This document shows, one piece after another, positions 34,985 through 43,788 of a stretch of DNA of 64,000 nucleotides. The DNA is from Pseudomonas koreensis. Lineage in GTDB: Bacteria; Pseudomonadota; Gammaproteobacteria; Pseudomonadales; Pseudomonadaceae. Positions within the stretch are counted from its first letter, which is position 1, and the number at the start of each line of letters is the position of its first letter. The DNA is taken from positions 1 to 64,000 of the forward strand of contig NZ_JAAQYM010000007.1 of assembly GCF_012986595.1 (NCBI RefSeq), read 5' to 3'. A program made the position numbers and the translations under genes. The notes beneath the pieces are model-generated. The model had not been told where the DNA came from. It was given only the letters and a program-made list of their open reading frames with translations, and searched no databases.

Positions 34985-35001
34985 GCGCCACTGTAGCGCC
35001 A
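34985..35001. promoter_or_regulatory. 11-bp spaced direct repeat between ftrA and rhodanese
   Basis: GCGCCA at 34985-34990 is repeated at 34996-35001, exactly one helical turn apart, with similar flanks (CTGTA and AGTGT). AraC-family proteins bind such direct repeats, so this is a candidate FtrA site in the 102-base divergent promoter. Confidence 0.4.
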
Positions 35002-35056
35002 AGTGTCGGCCCGATAAAGTCTGTTCATACCTCAACCGATGTAGGAGCCACACAGC

Positions 35057-35485
35057 ATGACCAGCCTGGTTCGCGAAATTCCTGCCGCGCCGTCGGCCAT
35101 TGCCCTGATGCACTTCAGCAACCGTCTGACCTTTGAAACCGATTGTTCCGACGTCTTCAGCAGCCAGGAGGCCGGTAACGTCGATTTTGTGCTGGTCGAT
35201 GTGCGCGGTCCGCTGGCGTTCGAACGCGGTCATGTGCCGGGTGCGATCAACATCCCGACCCGTTGGCTGACCGCCGAAGGCCTGGCGGCTTATTCGAAGA
35301 GCACACTGTTCGTGGTCTATTGCGCCGGCCCGCACTGCAACGGCGCCAACAAGGCGGCGGTGAAACTGGCGGCGCTGGGCTACCCGGTCAAGGAGATGAT
35401 CGGTGGTGTGACCGGCTGGCTGGATGAAGGCTTTTCGCTGAACGTCGAACAGCCCGCCAATATCCCCATCGCCTGCGAATGCTGA
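35057..35485 (+). CDS. rhodanese-like sulfurtransferase
   Basis: This 142-residue single-domain rhodanese has FVLVDVRGPLAFERGHVPGA and the active-site loop YCAGPHCNGANKAA, in which the first Cys would carry the persulfide. There is no signal peptide, so it acts in the cytoplasm. It is divergent from ftrA and probably regulated by it. Confidence 0.9.
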   Translation: MTSLVREIPAAPSAIALMHFSNRLTFETDCSDVFSSQEAGNVDFVLVDVRGPLAFERGHVPGAINIPTRWLTAEGLAAYSKSTLFVVYCAGPHCNGANKAAVKLAALGYPVKEMIGGVTGWLDEGFSLNVEQPANIPIACEC

Positions 35486-35499
35486 CTGTTTTGCAGGCA

Positions 35500-35576
35500 C
35501 TGCTGCAGGCTGCGATCTTTTGCCTTTGTTTTTAGAATCAACAGCAAAAAGGTCGCAGCCTTCCGCAGCTCCTACA
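35500..35576. repeat. REPIN (GTAGGAGCTGCCGCAGGCTG class), diverged
   Basis: An inverted pair with GCAGGCTGCGATCTTTTGCC and, after a spacer, its complement ending in CTCCTACA. The left arm is decayed. The rest of the 327-base gap to 35812 contains only the expected promoter of the binding-protein gene and nothing I can identify. Confidence 0.75.
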
Positions 35577-35812
35577 TGTGCACCAGGTCGCCTTTTTGAG
35601 GGTTTGTCCTACAGCCTTTGCACCATGTCGGCGCACCGTTGATCCCGGTCAACGCGTGCGCCGATCTTCTGTAAGTATTTGTCGCTTAAAAACAATTTGC
35701 CCTGTGCGCGCCGCCATAGACTTCCGGCCACTTCGGTTTTTGCTGCTCAATGGCCATGACCGAACGCCAATCGAAAGCTGCCAATAAAAGCCTCCGCACA
35801 CAGGAGTAATAA

Positions 35813-36592
35813 ATGAAGAAGCTAGTGATGTTCGGTGCCCTGGCACTGTCGATGTTGTCCCTGACCGCTGTGGCCGCAGACGCCAAGCCGATCCGCCTCG
35901 GGATCGAAGCCGCTTACCCGCCATTCTCGATGAAAACCGCTGACGGCAAACTCACCGGGTTCGACGTCGATATCGGCGATGCGCTGTGCAAGCAGATGGA
36001 CGTCAAGTGCGTGTGGGTCGAGCAAGAGTTCGATGGCCTGATCCCGGCACTGAAAGTGAAGAAGATCGACGCGATCCTGTCTTCGATGACCATCACCGAC
36101 GACCGTAAGAAAAACGTCGATTTCACCATCAAGTACTACCACACCCCGGCGCGCTTCGTGATGAAGGAAGGCTCCGGCGTGACTGACCCGCTGACTCAGC
36201 TCAAGGGCAAGAAAGTCGGCGTGCTGCGCGCCAGTACCCACGACCGTTACGCCAGTGACATGGCCAAGGACGCCGGGTTTGAAGTGGTTCGCTACGGCTC
36301 CCAGCAAGAAGCCAACCTCGACATGAAATCCGGCCGTCTGGACGCGATGCTGGCCGACTCGGTCAACCTGAGCGACGGTTTCCTGAAAACCGAAGCCGGC
36401 AAAGGCTTCGAATTCGTCGGCCCGACTTACGAAGACGCCAAGTACTTCGGCGGCGGTGCCGGCATTGCGGTACGCAAGGGTGATACCGAGCTGGCCGAGA
36501 AATTCAACAAGGCCATCACCGAAATCCGCGCCAACGGTGAGTACAAGAAAGTCCAGGACAAGTACTTCGACTTTGACGTGTACGGCCATTAA
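35813..36592 (+). CDS. periplasmic amino acid-binding protein (AotJ/HisJ-like)
   Basis: This 259-residue ABC-transporter substrate-binding protein has a signal peptide ending near TAVA-AD. The mature protein starts KPIRLGIEAAYPPFSMK and has FDVDIGDALCKQM and DAILSSMTITDDRKK, as in the arginine/ornithine/histidine binders. No permease or ATPase gene is adjacent, so it must share a transporter encoded elsewhere. A good terminator follows, so it is monocistronic. Confidence 0.9.
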   Translation: MKKLVMFGALALSMLSLTAVAADAKPIRLGIEAAYPPFSMKTADGKLTGFDVDIGDALCKQMDVKCVWVEQEFDGLIPALKVKKIDAILSSMTITDDRKKNVDFTIKYYHTPARFVMKEGSGVTDPLTQLKGKKVGVLRASTHDRYASDMAKDAGFEVVRYGSQQEANLDMKSGRLDAMLADSVNLSDGFLKTEAGKGFEFVGPTYEDAKYFGGGAGIAVRKGDTELAEKFNKAITEIRANGEYKKVQDKYFDFDVYGH

Positions 36593-36603
36593 TACGCCGT
36601 AGG

Positions 36604-36641
36604 AAAAAAGTGGCCCCGTTTGCGCGGTGGCCACTTTTTTT
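36604..36641 (+). terminator. Rho-independent terminator after the binding-protein gene
   Basis: AAAAAGTGGCC pairs with GGCCACTTTTT around a 13-base loop and ends in seven T residues, 12 bases after the stop codon. Confidence 0.9.
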
Positions 36642-36664
36642 GTGCTCTGATTCATAGGAGAACC

Positions 36665-36756
36665 CTGTAGGAGTGAGCCTGCTCGCGATAGCGGTTTAAC
36701 ATTCAGCCGCTTTAGTGCCTGACAAACCGCTATCGCGAGCAGGCTCACTCCTACAG
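36665..36756. repeat. REP pair (GTAGGAGTGAGCCTGCTCGC class)
   Basis: A long inverted repeat whose outer arms (CTGTAGGAGTGAGCCTGCTC and its complement) match over more than 25 bases, with ATAGCGGTTT also paired. Confidence 0.88.
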
Positions 36757-36792
36757 GGGATCTGCGTGATCCAGCCATTCAGGAGTTTTCTC

Positions 36793-37905
36793 ATGCAACG
36801 CATCGACCATGTTCTGCCCTGGAGCCACTTGGGCAGTGAACGTTCCCTCAGTGTCTTTCGTTACGGCGCGGGCAGCCGCAAGGTCTATATCCAGGCCAGC
36901 CTGCACGCCGACGAGCTGCCGGGCATGCGCACCGCGTGGGAGCTTAAACAGCGCCTCAACGAGCTTGAGCAGCAAGGGCGTCTGCAAGGTGTGATCGAGC
37001 TGGTGCCGGTGGCCAACCCGATCGGTCTCGACCAGCACCTGCAAGGCAGCCACATGGGCCGCTTCGAGCTGGGCAGCGGCAAGAATTTCAACCGCGCGTT
37101 TGTCGACCTCAGTGCCCCGGTGGCCGCGCGAATCGGCGAGCGGCTGGGCAGCGATGCCGAGGCCAACATTGCGCTGATCCGTCAGACCATGGGCCAAGTG
37201 CTGGATGAGCTGCCAGCCCCGGCCTCGCAACTCGAAGCACTGCACCGCCTGCTGCTGCGTCACGCCTGCGATGCCGACATCACCCTCGACCTGCATTGCG
37301 ATTTTGACGCGGCGATCCACATCTACGCGTTACCGCAGCACTGGCCGCGCTGGCAATCGCTGGCGGCGCGACTGAAGGCCGGCGTTGCGCTGTTGTGCGA
37401 AGACTCTGGCGGCAGTTCGTTCGACGAATCCTGCTCATCGCCATGGTTGCGCCTGGCTCGGTCGTTCCTGAACGCGGCGATTCCCCCGGCCAACCTCGCC
37501 ACCACCCTGGAACTGGGCAGCATGGGCGACACCCGGGTCGATCAGGCGCAGGCCAATTGCGAAGCGATTCTCGGCTTTCTTGCAGAACAGGGGTTCATCA
37601 GCGGCGAATGGCCAGCCGCGCCGCAGGAGTGCTGTGAAGGCATGCCGTTCGAAGGCACTGAATACCTGTTCGCCCCGCACCATGGCGTGGTCAGTTTCCT
37701 GCGCAATGCCGGGGAATGGGTCGAGCAGGGCGATGCGCTGTTCGAGGTGGTGGATCCGCTGAATGACCGCCTCACCACCGTCCGTGCCGGCACCAGCGGG
37801 GTACTGTTTGCGATCGATCGCGGGCGTTATACCCAACCGGGGATCTGGCAGGCCAAGGTCGCTGGGCGTGAGCCGATTCGAGTGGGCAAGCTGATCAACG
37901 ACTGA
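36793..37905 (+). CDS. succinylglutamate desuccinylase/aspartoacylase-family deacylase
   Basis: This 370-residue zinc deacylase is of the AstE/AspA (M14) type. The zinc ligands appear as QASLHADELPG (His and Glu) and DITLDLHCDF (His). Residues from about 280 resemble the biotinyl-like C-terminal domain of this family (GVVSFLRNAGEWVEQGDALF). It removes an acyl group from an acyl-amino acid. It follows an orphan amino-acid-binding protein across a terminator and REP. Longer frames upstream run through the REP and were excluded. Confidence 0.85.
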   Translation: MQRIDHVLPWSHLGSERSLSVFRYGAGSRKVYIQASLHADELPGMRTAWELKQRLNELEQQGRLQGVIELVPVANPIGLDQHLQGSHMGRFELGSGKNFNRAFVDLSAPVAARIGERLGSDAEANIALIRQTMGQVLDELPAPASQLEALHRLLLRHACDADITLDLHCDFDAAIHIYALPQHWPRWQSLAARLKAGVALLCEDSGGSSFDESCSSPWLRLARSFLNAAIPPANLATTLELGSMGDTRVDQAQANCEAILGFLAEQGFISGEWPAAPQECCEGMPFEGTEYLFAPHHGVVSFLRNAGEWVEQGDALFEVVDPLNDRLTTVRAGTSGVLFAIDRGRYTQPGIWQAKVAGREPIRVGKLIND

Positions 37906-37922
37906 GTCCAGGCCTCACCCAC

Positions 37923-38009
37923 CTGTAGGAGCTGCCGCAGGCTGCGATCTTTTGATCTTGCTCTTGAAAGTCAAAGTCAAAAGATCGCAGCCTGCGGCAG
38001 CTCCTACAG
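37923..38009. repeat. REPIN (GTAGGAGCTGCCGCAGGCTG class)
   Basis: A perfect inverted pair of CTGTAGGAGCTGCCGCAGGC arms extended by TGCGATCTTTTGA, with a spacer of about 20 bases, lies between the deacylase and the esterase. Confidence 0.9.
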
Positions 38010-38076
38010 GGTGGGTGGGGCAGATCCAGCCTGTTAGGCTGCCCCCCGAACCCGACGCTCTGTGAAGGAAGGCTCT

Positions 38077-38793
38077 ATGTTGAAGGCGTTTGCCCTGTTA
38101 ACCCTGCTGGCGTCCAGCGCCGTCCACGCGCAAACCACGCTGCAAAGCGACTTGCCATTGAAGTACATCGAACAGGTTCACCCAGACGCGGACAGCCGGC
38201 CGCTGGTGATTTTCCTGCACGGTTACGGCAGTAACGAAGCCGACCTGATCGGCATGAAGTTCCAGCTCCCGGCGCAGTACAACTACCTGTCGGTGCAGGC
38301 ACCGCTGGCGTTGGGTGAGGGGCGTTTCCAGTGGTTTCGCAAGAAAGGCGAAGGCGCCTACAACGGTGAGACCGATGATCTGAAGGCCAGCGGTCAGAAG
38401 CTGCGGGAGTTTGTCGCCCAGGCGGCGAAGAAATATCACGCCAGCCCGGACAAGGTGTACCTGATCGGCTTCAGCCAGGGCGCGATGATGACGTACGAGG
38501 TGGGCTTGCGTCCGCCCGCAGCAGTGGGCGGCATCGCGGCGTTGAGCGGACGGCTGTTGCCGGTGTTGAAAACCGAGCTCAGGGCCGAGCAGCCACCGTT
38601 GCCGCTGAAGATCTTCATCGGCCACGGCACCGCCGATGATCGGGTGCCGTACCGCGACGGCACCGAGGCCAATGCGCTGCTGCAAAAACTCGCCTACACC
38701 CCCGAGTTTCACGCCTATCCCGGCGTCGGCCACAGCATCAGTGCGGCCGAGCTGCGGGATTTGAACGCCTGGCTGCAGCAGCTCAATCCCTAA
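38077..38793 (+). CDS. secreted phospholipase/carboxylesterase-type alpha/beta hydrolase
   Basis: This 238-residue esterase has a signal peptide (MLKAFALLTLLASSAVHAQ). The nucleophile elbow is LIGFSQGAMMTYE, the oxyanion region FLHGYGSNEADL, the acid Asp in GTADDRVPY and the base His in PGVGHSISAAE. The fold resembles bacterial YpfH/carboxylesterase 2. AAGGAAGG sits before the ATG at 38077; a GTG at 38062 is possible but spoils the signal peptide. It probably acts in the periplasm. Confidence 0.86.
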   Translation: MLKAFALLTLLASSAVHAQTTLQSDLPLKYIEQVHPDADSRPLVIFLHGYGSNEADLIGMKFQLPAQYNYLSVQAPLALGEGRFQWFRKKGEGAYNGETDDLKASGQKLREFVAQAAKKYHASPDKVYLIGFSQGAMMTYEVGLRPPAAVGGIAALSGRLLPVLKTELRAEQPPLPLKIFIGHGTADDRVPYRDGTEANALLQKLAYTPEFHAYPGVGHSISAAELRDLNAWLQQLNP

Positions 38794-38796
38794 GGA

Positions 38797-39363
38797 TCAT
38801 TTGTCCTTGAGGATGGTTTTCACCAGCGCATCGTGACCGCGCTTGTCGCTGACCCGGGAAATCACCTGGACCAGCGCCATGCGCTTGCCGGACCCGGCGA
38901 GCAGAGTGGTGTTGAGGGTCTGGCCGCCGCCCTGGGTGGCGGTGCTGTCGACCTGACGCACACCGAGGCCACTGCTTTTCTGGGTCAGGCTTTTTTCGCT
39001 GAGCTTGTTGAAGTCCGGCAGGGCCTTGCGCTGGTCATCGATGAAACTCGCCAGGCTGCTGTCGAGAAACTGATTGTCGTTGTCCTTGACGCTGGCGCCG
39101 CCGGCGATCTGGTTTTCCGCCGCGATGACCACGGTCTTGGTGGTCGGGTTGGTGTACATCGTGCCCTTGGCACCGGTCGGGCCGGCCGGCAACGGGTCGG
39201 CGGTGAAGCCTTTGGGCAGGACGAACGTGAACTTGCCGTCGAGCATCGACACGCTGTTGGCCGGGGCTTTTTCCTTGGCCTTGGCCGCCTGGGCATTGAG
39301 GGCACCGAGACCGGCGACCGCCGCCAGCAACAGGACGACGGCTTTCTTGCTGAGCAATGACAT
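38797..39363 (-). CDS. hypothetical exported protein
   Basis: This is a 188-residue protein with a clear signal peptide (VVLLLAAVAGLGALNAQA, cleavage near residue 23). The mature part has FTFVLPKGFTADPLPAGP, a form seen in small periplasmic lipoprotein-like or DcrB-like beta proteins, but I do not recognise the family. It converges with the esterase gene 3 bases away. The start at 39363 is chosen because it begins the signal peptide. Confidence 0.75.
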   Translation of the reverse strand: MSLLSKKAVVLLLAAVAGLGALNAQAAKAKEKAPANSVSMLDGKFTFVLPKGFTADPLPAGPTGAKGTMYTNPTTKTVVIAAENQIAGGASVKDNDNQFLDSSLASFIDDQRKALPDFNKLSEKSLTQKSSGLGVRQVDSTATQGGGQTLNTTLLAGSGKRMALVQVISRVSDKRGHDALVKTILKDK

Positions 39364-39454
39364 GTGAATCTCCGAGGGATGGTCGCGCCAGGGCGGCGAT
39401 GATCCCACGGAGCGTGCATGGCATTCCAGCGCGGTCTGTCGCCCAGGTATGGCG

Positions 39455-40231
39455 TCAGCCTTGGAGTTGTCGGCGTTTGGCCGGTGCTGGTCGGGCCAGC
39501 AGTTTGCGGGTGACCCCGAGCATCGCCACCGACACCGTGACAGCGGCGATGAATCCGCTGAGGCCCATGCTCGGCAGAGTCAGCGCCGACACCAAGCAAA
39601 ACGCCGAGAACGAGTACATGCCGATTGCCGTCGCCCGCAGTAATGCTGCGGTAAACGCCGGGCCGCGGGTCTGTTGCGAGAACACCGCCATCACGCTGCC
39701 GAGCACCGGGAACACCGCGAGCAGGCCGCTCCAGCGCTCGCCCACGGTGCTGGCAAGCATCGTCACCAGCAGCGTCAGCGCCGCTCCGGCAATCATCCGC
39801 CAGAGCAGTTTGTCCGACTTCGGCGCCGGGCCGTTCAGTGCAGGTTGTACGTGGGGGAACAGGTACGGCGCCGCCAGCAGGGCAGTCGCCGCCGCTGCGA
39901 GCGAAAACGGTAGCGACGGCGCAATCAGCGACAACACCAGCGCCAGCGCGGCCCACACGGACAGGGAAATCGTCAGCGCCCACGGCCAGTTCGCCCGCTG
40001 CGCCACCTGCGCATAGGTGGCGCAGAACGCGATCATGGCGAACATCGCCGACAGCGCCGCGACCGCCGATTGCGCGGCAAACAGTGGCCCTTGTTCGATG
40101 GCAAGAAAAAACAGAATCGGCCCGACCACCACCGGCAAACCCGACAGCCACCCGGCCACGCTCGGGCCCCAGCGCTTGCCGGCCAAGGAAATCAGCAACA
40201 GAAAACCGGGGATCAGCAGCAATTTGAGCAT
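39455..40231 (-). CDS. integral membrane protein of unknown function
   Basis: This protein of about 258 residues is almost entirely hydrophobic, with eight or nine probable transmembrane segments. It starts LKLLLIPGFLLLISLAGK and has a conserved-looking WLSGLPVVVGPILFFLAIEQG loop. No transporter signature is recognisable. The start is uncertain: ATG at 40231 or ATG at 40285 (18 residues longer), neither with a strong ribosome site. Confidence 0.75.
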   Translation of the reverse strand: MLKLLLIPGFLLLISLAGKRWGPSVAGWLSGLPVVVGPILFFLAIEQGPLFAAQSAVAALSAMFAMIAFCATYAQVAQRANWPWALTISLSVWAALALVLSLIAPSLPFSLAAAATALLAAPYLFPHVQPALNGPAPKSDKLLWRMIAGAALTLLVTMLASTVGERWSGLLAVFPVLGSVMAVFSQQTRGPAFTAALLRATAIGMYSFSAFCLVSALTLPSMGLSGFIAAVTVSVAMLGVTRKLLARPAPAKRRQLQG

Positions 40232-40369
40232 CAGCACGCGGGCGGCCTCGGGCAGGGAAGTGGCCAAGGTAACCGATTGGCGCATTGATCGACAATTTTT
40301 GTATACAAAGACCCGAGCCGATATCCGCTATGCTCTGGCTATCAGGGTTTACCGGGAGTTGATGCCGCG

Positions 40370-40906
40370 ATGAGCAAACCATCGAAGTTGATGCGGGGGT
40401 GTTGTGGCATCGGCTTGTGGGCGTTGTTGCTGACGCCGACCTGGGCCAATTGGCAGGATGCCGTGCCCGGTGCGCAAATCATCGGCACCGGCGATTTCAG
40501 TGTATTCGGCTTCGACGTCTACAACGCGCGGTTGTGGAGCGCAGTACGCCCGTTGTCCATCGAAAAGCCCTTCGCCCTGGAGCTGATCTACCAGCGCAAG
40601 ATCTCCCGCGATGATCTGGTGCAGGCCAGCGTTGATGAGATCAAACGGCTGGCGGGCTCAAGTGTCAGTCCGGCACAACTGGCCACGTGGCGAGGGCAAA
40701 TGCAGCAATCGTTCGTCGATGTGCAGGCCGGCACGCGCATCACCGGGGTGTATTTGCCGGGGCAGGGTGCGCGGTTTTTTGTCGGTCAGCAATTACAGCA
40801 CGAGATTGATGACCCGCAGTTTGCCCGGGCGTTTTTTGATATCTGGCTGGATCCGCGTACTCGTAACCCCGAGTTGCGTCAGCAGTTACTGGGTGTGAGT
40901 CGTTAA
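40370..40906 (+). CDS. exported chalcone isomerase-like protein
   Basis: This 178-residue protein has a signal peptide (GLWALLLTPTWA). The mature domain (FSVFGFDVYNARLWS, LELIYQRKISRDDLV, GVYLPGQGARFFVG) is typical of the bacterial chalcone-isomerase-like family. Bacterial members lack a proven isomerase role, so the function is unknown. It is adjacent to a REPIN and then mntH. Confidence 0.85.
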   Translation: MSKPSKLMRGCCGIGLWALLLTPTWANWQDAVPGAQIIGTGDFSVFGFDVYNARLWSAVRPLSIEKPFALELIYQRKISRDDLVQASVDEIKRLAGSSVSPAQLATWRGQMQQSFVDVQAGTRITGVYLPGQGARFFVGQQLQHEIDDPQFARAFFDIWLDPRTRNPELRQQLLGVSR

Positions 40907-40907
40907 G

Positions 40908-40987
40908 ATCAAAAGATCGCAGCCTGCGGCAGCTCCTACAGTGCAACGCATTCCAATGCAGGAGCTGCCGCAGGCTGCGATCTTTTG
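40908..40987. repeat. REPIN (GTAGGAGCTGCCGCAGGCTG class)
   Basis: An inverted pair starting AAAAGATCGCAGCCTGCGGC and ending GCCGCAGGCTGCGATCTTTT fills nearly the whole gap between the chalcone-isomerase-like gene and mntH. Here the outer and inner ends are swapped relative to most other copies. Confidence 0.9.
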
Positions 40988-41050
40988 CTCTTCAAGGGTT
41001 CAACTGAAACGTCTAAGCTGCGTCTTTCGAACTTGTTTCTGGATGTGTGC

Positions 41051-42370
41051 GTGAAATTCAGCTTACCCAAAATCGCCACTGCGCCGTTCTGCCCGCCGGA
41101 AGTGGCCGGCAGTGTCGCGGTTGACCCGAACGCCTCGTTCTTCAAGCGCGTGCTGCGCTTCGCCGGTCCCGGCTTGCTGGTGTCGATCGGCTACATGGAC
41201 CCGGGCAACTGGGCGACCGCCATCGAGGCCGGTTCGCGTTTTGGTTACAGCCTGCTGTTCGTGGTGTTGCTGGCGAGCCTGGCGGGGATGGTCGTGCAGT
41301 GCCTGTGTTCGCGCCTGGGCATTGCCACCGGGCGCGATCTGGCGCAACTGTCCCGCGCGCGCTACAGCACGCCGACCGCACGCCTGCAATGGGTGCTGGC
41401 GGAAATCTCGATCATCGCCACCGACCTGGCCGAAGTGCTCGGCTGTGCCTTGGCCTTCCACTTGCTGCTCGGTTGTTCGCTGACCTTCGGCATCGCCCTG
41501 ACCGCCTTCGACACGCTGCTGGTGCTGGCCCTGCAGAACCGTGGTTTCCGTCGCCTGGAAGCGATCATGCTGGTGCTGGTGGCGACCATCGGCGTGTGTT
41601 TCTTCGTCGAACTGGTGCTGATCAAACCTTACTGGCCGGACGTGTTCGCCGGCTTCAAACCGTCGCTCTCGGCGATCAGTGACGCCGCACCGTTGTACTT
41701 GGCGATCGGCATTCTCGGCGCGACAGTGATGCCGCATAACCTCTACCTTCACACCTCGATCGTGCAGACGCGGATGATCGGCACGGACCTGGCGAGCAAG
41801 CAGGATGCGGTGAACCTGGCGCGCATCGACACCATCGGCTCGCTGGCCCTGGCGCTGTTGGTCAACGCGGCGATTCTGATTCTCGCGGCGGCCGCGTTTC
41901 ACCAGTCCGGGCATACCGACGTGGTTGATATTCAGGACGCCTATCACCTGCTCGACCCGCTGGTCGGCGGCGCGCTGGCCAGTGTGCTCTTCGGCGTGGC
42001 GTTGCTGGCGTCGGGGCAGAGTTCGACCTTCACCGGGACCATTGCCGGGCAGGTGATCATGGAAGGCTATCTGAACCTGCGGATTCCCTGCTGGCAGCGG
42101 CGCTTGATCACTCGTGGGCTGGCGCTGATCCCGGCGTTCATCGGCGTGTGGCTGATGGGCGATAACGCGGTGGGCAAGCTGCTGGTGTTGAGTCAGGTGG
42201 TGTTGAGCCTGCAATTGCCGTTTGCGCTGTACCCGCTGATCCGCATGACCAGCGACAAGCAACTGATGGGGCCGTTTGTGAACCGGCTGCCGACCCAGGT
42301 GCTGGCGTGGGGGTTGTTTGCGTTGATCAGTGGGGCGAATGCGTGGTTGATTCTGCAGATGGCGGTGTGA
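41051..42370 (+). CDS. mntH: Nramp-family manganese/divalent metal transporter
   Basis: This 439-residue proton-coupled Mn(II) importer has the two Nramp metal-site motifs DPGNW (GYMDPGNWATAIE) and MPHN (ATVMPHNLYLH), and eleven or so transmembrane segments. The start is the GTG at 41051 (VKFSLPKIATAPFCPPEVAG), which matches Pseudomonas MntH N termini; upstream in-frame codons fall in the REPIN. No MntR site was recognised. Confidence 0.92.
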   Translation: MKFSLPKIATAPFCPPEVAGSVAVDPNASFFKRVLRFAGPGLLVSIGYMDPGNWATAIEAGSRFGYSLLFVVLLASLAGMVVQCLCSRLGIATGRDLAQLSRARYSTPTARLQWVLAEISIIATDLAEVLGCALAFHLLLGCSLTFGIALTAFDTLLVLALQNRGFRRLEAIMLVLVATIGVCFFVELVLIKPYWPDVFAGFKPSLSAISDAAPLYLAIGILGATVMPHNLYLHTSIVQTRMIGTDLASKQDAVNLARIDTIGSLALALLVNAAILILAAAAFHQSGHTDVVDIQDAYHLLDPLVGGALASVLFGVALLASGQSSTFTGTIAGQVIMEGYLNLRIPCWQRRLITRGLALIPAFIGVWLMGDNAVGKLLVLSQVVLSLQLPFALYPLIRMTSDKQLMGPFVNRLPTQVLAWGLFALISGANAWLILQMAV

Positions 42371-42400
42371 CTGAGGGTTTTGTAGCGTCTGAGCTGGCCC

Positions 42401-42465
42401 TATCGCGAGCAGGCTCACTCCTACAGTTGTAACGTGTTTCCCTGTAGGAGTGAGCCTGCTCGCGA
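42401..42465. repeat. REP pair (GTAGGAGTGAGCCTGCTCGC class)
   Basis: An inverted pair, TATCGCGAGCAGGCTCACTC and its complement, lies between the convergent ends of mntH and the thiolase gene. Confidence 0.88.
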
Positions 42466-42501
42466 TGGGGTCGGCCGATTCAAAGAAAATTCTGGATAGA
42501 T

Positions 42502-42542
42502 AAAAAAACACCCGGTGCAACGCAAGTCGCACCGGGTTTTTG
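42502..42542. terminator. bidirectional terminator between mntH and thiolase
   Basis: AAAAAAACACCCGGTGC pairs with GCACCGGGTTTTTTG, so a T-run follows the hairpin on both strands. It can serve both convergent genes. Confidence 0.88.
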
Positions 42543-42595
42543 TTGCCAGCGAGCAGCGGATGTCGTGGATCCACCGCCCGCTGTGAACTCGGGGG

Positions 42596-43777
42596 TTAAG
42601 CGCGTTCCAGCGCCAGCGCCACGCCCTGGCCGCCGCCGATGCACAAGGTCGCCAGACCTTTCTTCGCATCACGCTTGATCATCTCGTGCAGCAGGGTCAC
42701 CAGCACCCGGCAGCCCGACGCACCGATCGGGTGACCGAGGGCGATGGCGCCGCCGTTGACGTTGACCTTGTCCAGATCCCATTGCAGGTCCTTGGCCACC
42801 GCCAGCGATTGCGCGGCGAAGGCTTCGTTGGCTTCGATCAGGTCCAGCTGGCCGATGTTCCAGCCAGCCTTGTCGAGGCAGCGACGGGTGGCCGAGACCG
42901 GGCCGATACCCATGATCGCCGGGTCAACACCGGCATTGGCGTACGCGGCGATTTTTGCCAGCACCGGCAGGCCCAGGGCCTTGGCTTTTTCGGCGCTCAT
43001 CAGGATCACCGCAGCGGCGCCATCGTTCAGCGACGACGCGTTGCCGGCGGTGACGCTGCCATCCTTCTTGAACGCCGGGCGCAGTTTCGCCAGGGATTCG
43101 GCGGTGGTGTCGCCGCGTGGTTGTTCGTCAACCTTGAACGCCAGCGGGTCGCCTTTGCGCTGCGGAATCAGGATCGGGGTGATCTCATCAACGAAGCGAC
43201 CGGCCTCGATGGCAGCCGCGGCTTTACGCTGCGAGGCGGCGGCGAAAGCGTCCTGTTGCTCGCGGCTGATCTCGTACTTGTCGACCAGATTTTCCGCGGT
43301 GATGCCCATGTGGTAATCGTTGAACGCATCCCACAGACCATCACTGATCATGGTGTCGACGATTTGCGCATGACCCATGCGCAGACCGGTGCGTGCGCCC
43401 GGCATCACGTAGTTGGACAGGCTCATGTTTTCCTGACCGCCGGCGATGATCACTTCGGCGTCGCCGCAACGGATCGCCTGCGCGCCCAGATGCAGGGCTT
43501 TCAGGCCCGAGCCGCAGACCTTGTTCAGGGTCATGGCTGGCACGGCGTGGGGCAGGCCGGCCTTGATCGCAGCCTGACGCGCCGGGTTCTGGCCGGCGCC
43601 GGCGGTCAGCACCTGGCCCATGATCACTTCATCAACCTGCGCACCGTCCAGACCGGTTTGTTCGAGCAACTGGCGGATCACCGCCGCGCCCAGATCCACC
43701 GCGGACACCGAGGCCAGTGAACCCTGGAAACTGCCGATGGCGGTACGGGTGGCGGCAACAATTACGACGTCTTGCAT
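42596..43777 (-). CDS. atoB: acetyl-CoA C-acetyltransferase
   Basis: This 393-residue thiolase cleaves acetoacetyl-CoA to two acetyl-CoA. The nucleophilic Cys is in TLNKVCGSGLKALHLG (about residue 88), the His in GGAIALGHPIGASGCR and the second Cys in ATLCIGGGQGVAL. GAGGA lies before the ATG at 43777. It is the last gene of the leftward scoA-scoB-atoB operon for acetoacetate use. Confidence 0.93.
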   Translation of the reverse strand: MQDVVIVAATRTAIGSFQGSLASVSAVDLGAAVIRQLLEQTGLDGAQVDEVIMGQVLTAGAGQNPARQAAIKAGLPHAVPAMTLNKVCGSGLKALHLGAQAIRCGDAEVIIAGGQENMSLSNYVMPGARTGLRMGHAQIVDTMISDGLWDAFNDYHMGITAENLVDKYEISREQQDAFAAASQRKAAAAIEAGRFVDEITPILIPQRKGDPLAFKVDEQPRGDTTAESLAKLRPAFKKDGSVTAGNASSLNDGAAAVILMSAEKAKALGLPVLAKIAAYANAGVDPAIMGIGPVSATRRCLDKAGWNIGQLDLIEANEAFAAQSLAVAKDLQWDLDKVNVNGGAIALGHPIGASGCRVLVTLLHEMIKRDAKKGLATLCIGGGQGVALALERA

Positions 43778-43788
43778 TTTCGAATTCC

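Noticed and set aside
41063..42574. 503-codon frame opposite mntH
   Set aside because: It is a shadow of the Nramp gene that also runs through a REP and a terminator.
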